Shown piece after piece: positions 62,380 through 64,000 of a stretch of 64,000 nt of DNA. The notes below the pieces were generated by a model. That model ran no database searches, had not been told where the DNA came from, and saw only the letters and a program-made list of their open reading frames with translations. The stretch is taken from positions 49,044 to 113,043 of the forward strand of contig NZ_JACGXS010000012.1 of NCBI RefSeq assembly GCF_014117215.1. The letters are read 5' to 3'. This DNA is from Stenotrophomonas tumulicola (GTDB lineage Bacteria; Pseudomonadota; Gammaproteobacteria; Xanthomonadales; Xanthomonadaceae). The first letter of the stretch is position 1. Every line of letters starts with the position of its first letter. Position numbers and translations under genes: made by a program.

Positions 62380-63591
62380 GTGTCGTCCATTGAAGAAGCC
62401 CTTGCCCTGATCGGCCGCGGAGCCGACGAGATCCTGAAGATCGAGGACCTGCGCGCGCGCCTGCAAAGCGGCAAGCCACTGCGGGTCAAGGCAGGCTTCG
62501 ACCCCACCGCCCCGGACCTGCACCTGGGCCATACCGTGCTGCTGAACAAATTGAGGCAGTTCCAGGACCTGGGCCACCAGGTCATCTTCCTGATCGGCGA
62601 TTTCACCGGGATGATCGGCGACCCGTCGGGCAAGAGCCTGACCCGCAAGCCGCTCAGCCGCGAAGACGTGCTGGCCAATGCGCGCACCTATGAAGAGCAG
62701 GTGTTCAAGGTGCTGGACCGCGAAAAGACCGAAGTCCGCTTCAATTCGGAGTGGTTCGGCAAGATGGGCGCGGCCGACATGATCCGGCTGGCGGGCCAGC
62801 ACACCGTGGCACGCATGCTGGAGCGCGACGACTTCGCCAAGCGCTATGCCGCCCAGCAGTCCATCGCCATCCATGAATTCCTCTACCCGCTGGTGCAGGG
62901 CTATGACTCGGTCGCCTTGGAGGCCGATGTCGAACTGGGTGGAACCGACCAGAAGTTCAACCTGCTGATGGGCCGTGGCCTGCAGGAACACCACGGGCAG
63001 AAGCCGCAGGTGGTGTTGACCATGCCGCTGCTGGAAGGCCTGGACGGGGTGAACAAGATGTCCAAGTCGCTCGACAACTATATAGGTGTCAGTGAACCGG
63101 CCATCGACATCGTCACCAAGACCATGAAGGTGGACGACAGCCTGATGTGGCGCTGGATCGAGCTGCTGTCCTTTGACATCAGCCAGGCCGAGGCCGCCGC
63201 GCTGCGTGACCAGGTCGCCACGGGCGGGCTGAACCCGCGCGAGGTGAAGCTGCGGCTGGCGCGCGAGCTGGCCACCCGCTTCCATGATGCGGCCGCCGCC
63301 GAGCAGGCGGTCATCGGCTGGAACGCTGCCGTGACCGGGCAGGGCGACATCACCCAACTGCCGTTGCAGGACGTGGTGGTGCCGGCCGAAGGCCTGCGTA
63401 TCGTCGCCTTGTTGACCGCGGCCGGGCTGACGCCCAGCAACTCCGAGGCCAACCGCAAGCTCAAGGAACGCGCGGTAAAGGTGGATGGCGGGGTGGTGGA
63501 AGACGCGCAGCAGGTCCTGCAGCCAGGCTTTGAAGGCCTGTTGCAGGTGGGCAAGCGCACCTTCGCCCGGGTTCGCCTGGTCGCGGGCTGA
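62380..63591 (+). CDS. tyrS: Tyrosyl-tRNA synthetase
   Basis: The 403-residue class I synthetase has HIGH-type HLGHTV, then [25 protein letters not shown], a KMSKS-type motif KMSKS in [11 protein letters not shown] and a C-terminal S4-like RNA-binding domain ([12 protein letters not shown]). GTG 62380 is the start; no better upstream codon is seen. It lies before hairpins and a tandem promoter region that probably drives an rRNA operon. Essential. Confidence 0.96.
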   Translation: MSSIEEALALIGRGADEILKIEDLRARLQSGKPLRVKAGFDPTAPDLHLGHTVLLNKLRQFQDLGHQVIFLIGDFTGMIGDPSGKSLTRKPLSREDVLANARTYEEQVFKVLDREKTEVRFNSEWFGKMGAADMIRLAGQHTVARMLERDDFAKRYAAQQSIAIHEFLYPLVQGYDSVALEADVELGGTDQKFNLLMGRGLQEHHGQKPQVVLTMPLLEGLDGVNKMSKSLDNYIGVSEPAIDIVTKTMKVDDSLMWRWIELLSFDISQAEAAALRDQVATGGLNPREVKLRLARELATRFHDAAAAEQAVIGWNAAVTGQGDITQLPLQDVVVPAEGLRIVALLTAAGLTPSNSEANRKLKERAVKVDGGVVEDAQQVLQPGFEGLLQVGKRTFARVRLVAG

Positions 63592-63605
63592 ACAAGGGCC
63601 GGTCG

Positions 63606-63659
63606 GGCGGGGCGATGCCCCGCCGTGACTGGCCATGCCGTGCGATGGCGGGCATGGCC
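63606..63659. terminator. Two consecutive hairpins after tyrS
   Basis: GGCGGGGC / GCCCCGCC with loop GAT (63606-63624), then GGCCATGCC / GGCATGGCC with an 11-base loop (63631-63659), start 15 bases after the tyrS stop. T-runs are absent. They probably separate tyrS from the promoters downstream. Confidence 0.55.
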
Positions 63660-63821
63660 GGCCACTTCCTTCAGATATGTGAAAATAATTGCTCGAACCC
63701 CTTCCCAAACCCTACGGAAAGGGACATACTTTCCCTCCCCCGTCGCAGGGGTCGCCAACAGGGGCCTCCAGCGACAAAGAGGGACGCCAGCACCGCCGGA
63801 CGATCCAATCGAACGAAGGTG

Positions 63822-63849
63822 TTGACGGACTGGAAAAGTCCGTCATAAT
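63822..63849 (+). promoter_or_regulatory. Strong sigma70-type promoter P1
   Basis: TTGACG (63822-63827) and CATAAT (63844-63849) are 16 bases apart, followed by a GC-rich AGGCGGCTCGC discriminator-like stretch typical of stringently controlled stable-RNA promoters. Confidence 0.8.
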
Positions 63850-63944
63850 AGGCGGCTCGCTTCAACGGAAAGCCCTTCGGGCAGACCGCTGAAGCAGCAG
63901 AGTCAACCACGGATCGCTACGGCGAAACGACCTTGAAAAAGGTG

Positions 63945-63972
63945 TTGACGAAGCGGAAAAGCCGGCTATAAT
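63945..63972 (+). promoter_or_regulatory. Strong sigma70-type promoter P2
   Basis: TTGACG (63945-63950) and a perfect TATAAT (63967-63972) are 16 bases apart, followed by GGGCGGCTCGC. Its surroundings (AAGGTG before, GGCGGCTCGC after) are shared with P1, so one is a copy of the other. Confidence 0.87.
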
Positions 63973-64000
63973 GGGCGGCTCGCAACGACGGAAACGTCGG

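Larger units (their letters stand above)
63660..64000 (+). other. Leader region of a probable rRNA operon
   Basis: No protein gene is supported; the short open frames here overlap promoter elements. The region carries two near-identical strong promoters (63822-63849 and 63945-63972) and ends at the window edge. By position after tyrS and by promoter style, a 16S-23S-5S operon is expected next, but no rRNA sequence is visible in the window. Confidence 0.6.

Noticed and set aside
63671..63910. Short frames on both strands after tyrS
   Set aside because: They overlap two strong promoters; the composition is not coding-like.

Overview
The window looks like chromosomal DNA from a high-GC gammaproteobacterium of the Xanthomonadaceae, most like Stenotrophomonas. 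The evidence is uniformly GC-rich genes, an Ax21-family protein, a tyrS followed by rRNA-type tandem promoters, a long TrpS, a membrane-anchored AlgC and many secreted peptidases. No phage, insertion sequence, CRISPR array or tRNA gene was seen. The species is an inference.

Layout. 1-14.7 kb: a nutrient-scavenging block with an M24 Xaa-Pro peptidase (cut by the window start), an amino acid permease, an S9 dipeptidyl-peptidase, a DUF885 peptidase-like protein, a TonB-dependent receptor, an amidohydrolase, a Tat-exported GH127 beta-L-arabinofuranosidase and, on the other strand, a pyrroline/piperideine-2-carboxylate reductase. Together they could harvest proline- or hydroxyproline-rich, arabinosylated peptides. 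15-22.2 kb: arginase, two entericidin-like lipoproteins, a CsbD protein, TrpS, an MBL-fold hydrolase and an M28 peptidase.

22.2-24.85 kb is the clearest accessory segment. Its GC content is visibly lower, and it holds a three-gene minus-strand operon: a 40-residue peptide gene not listed among the longer open frames, an intercistronic 9-bp hairpin just before a strong ribosome-binding site, and two related cupin-like proteins with HEAT-like C-termini. The first protein after the peptide has lost the cupin histidines; the second keeps them. This arrangement resembles a ribosomally made, post-translationally modified peptide system that I do not recognise, and it is the best candidate for something undescribed.

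24.9-35 kb: two EamA exporters, a four-gene MacAB-like ABC export operon (minus), and a divergent ABC-2 exporter plus DesK/DesR-type two-component operon. A perfect 14-bp palindrome lies between these last two. Two long perfect hairpins with the same outer arms but different inner arms close the rarD and response-regulator transcripts. 35-41 kb, all minus: an M17 aminopeptidase, HAD phosphatase, AI-2E-family permease, a YqjD/YqjE-like stress trio and a DegP/DegQ protease. 41.6-48 kb: a lysine/alanine-repeat histone-like protein, an unknown membrane-anchored protein, Ax21, several DUF proteins, an SDR and a SPOR protein.

48-64 kb is largely housekeeping: argS, radC, a LuxR-type regulator, coaBC-dut-algC, pyrE, exonuclease III, and a murein recycling/remodelling group (ampG, anmK, an M23 endopeptidase). 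It ends with tyrS and two tandem near-identical strong promoters that probably drive an rRNA operon just beyond the window.
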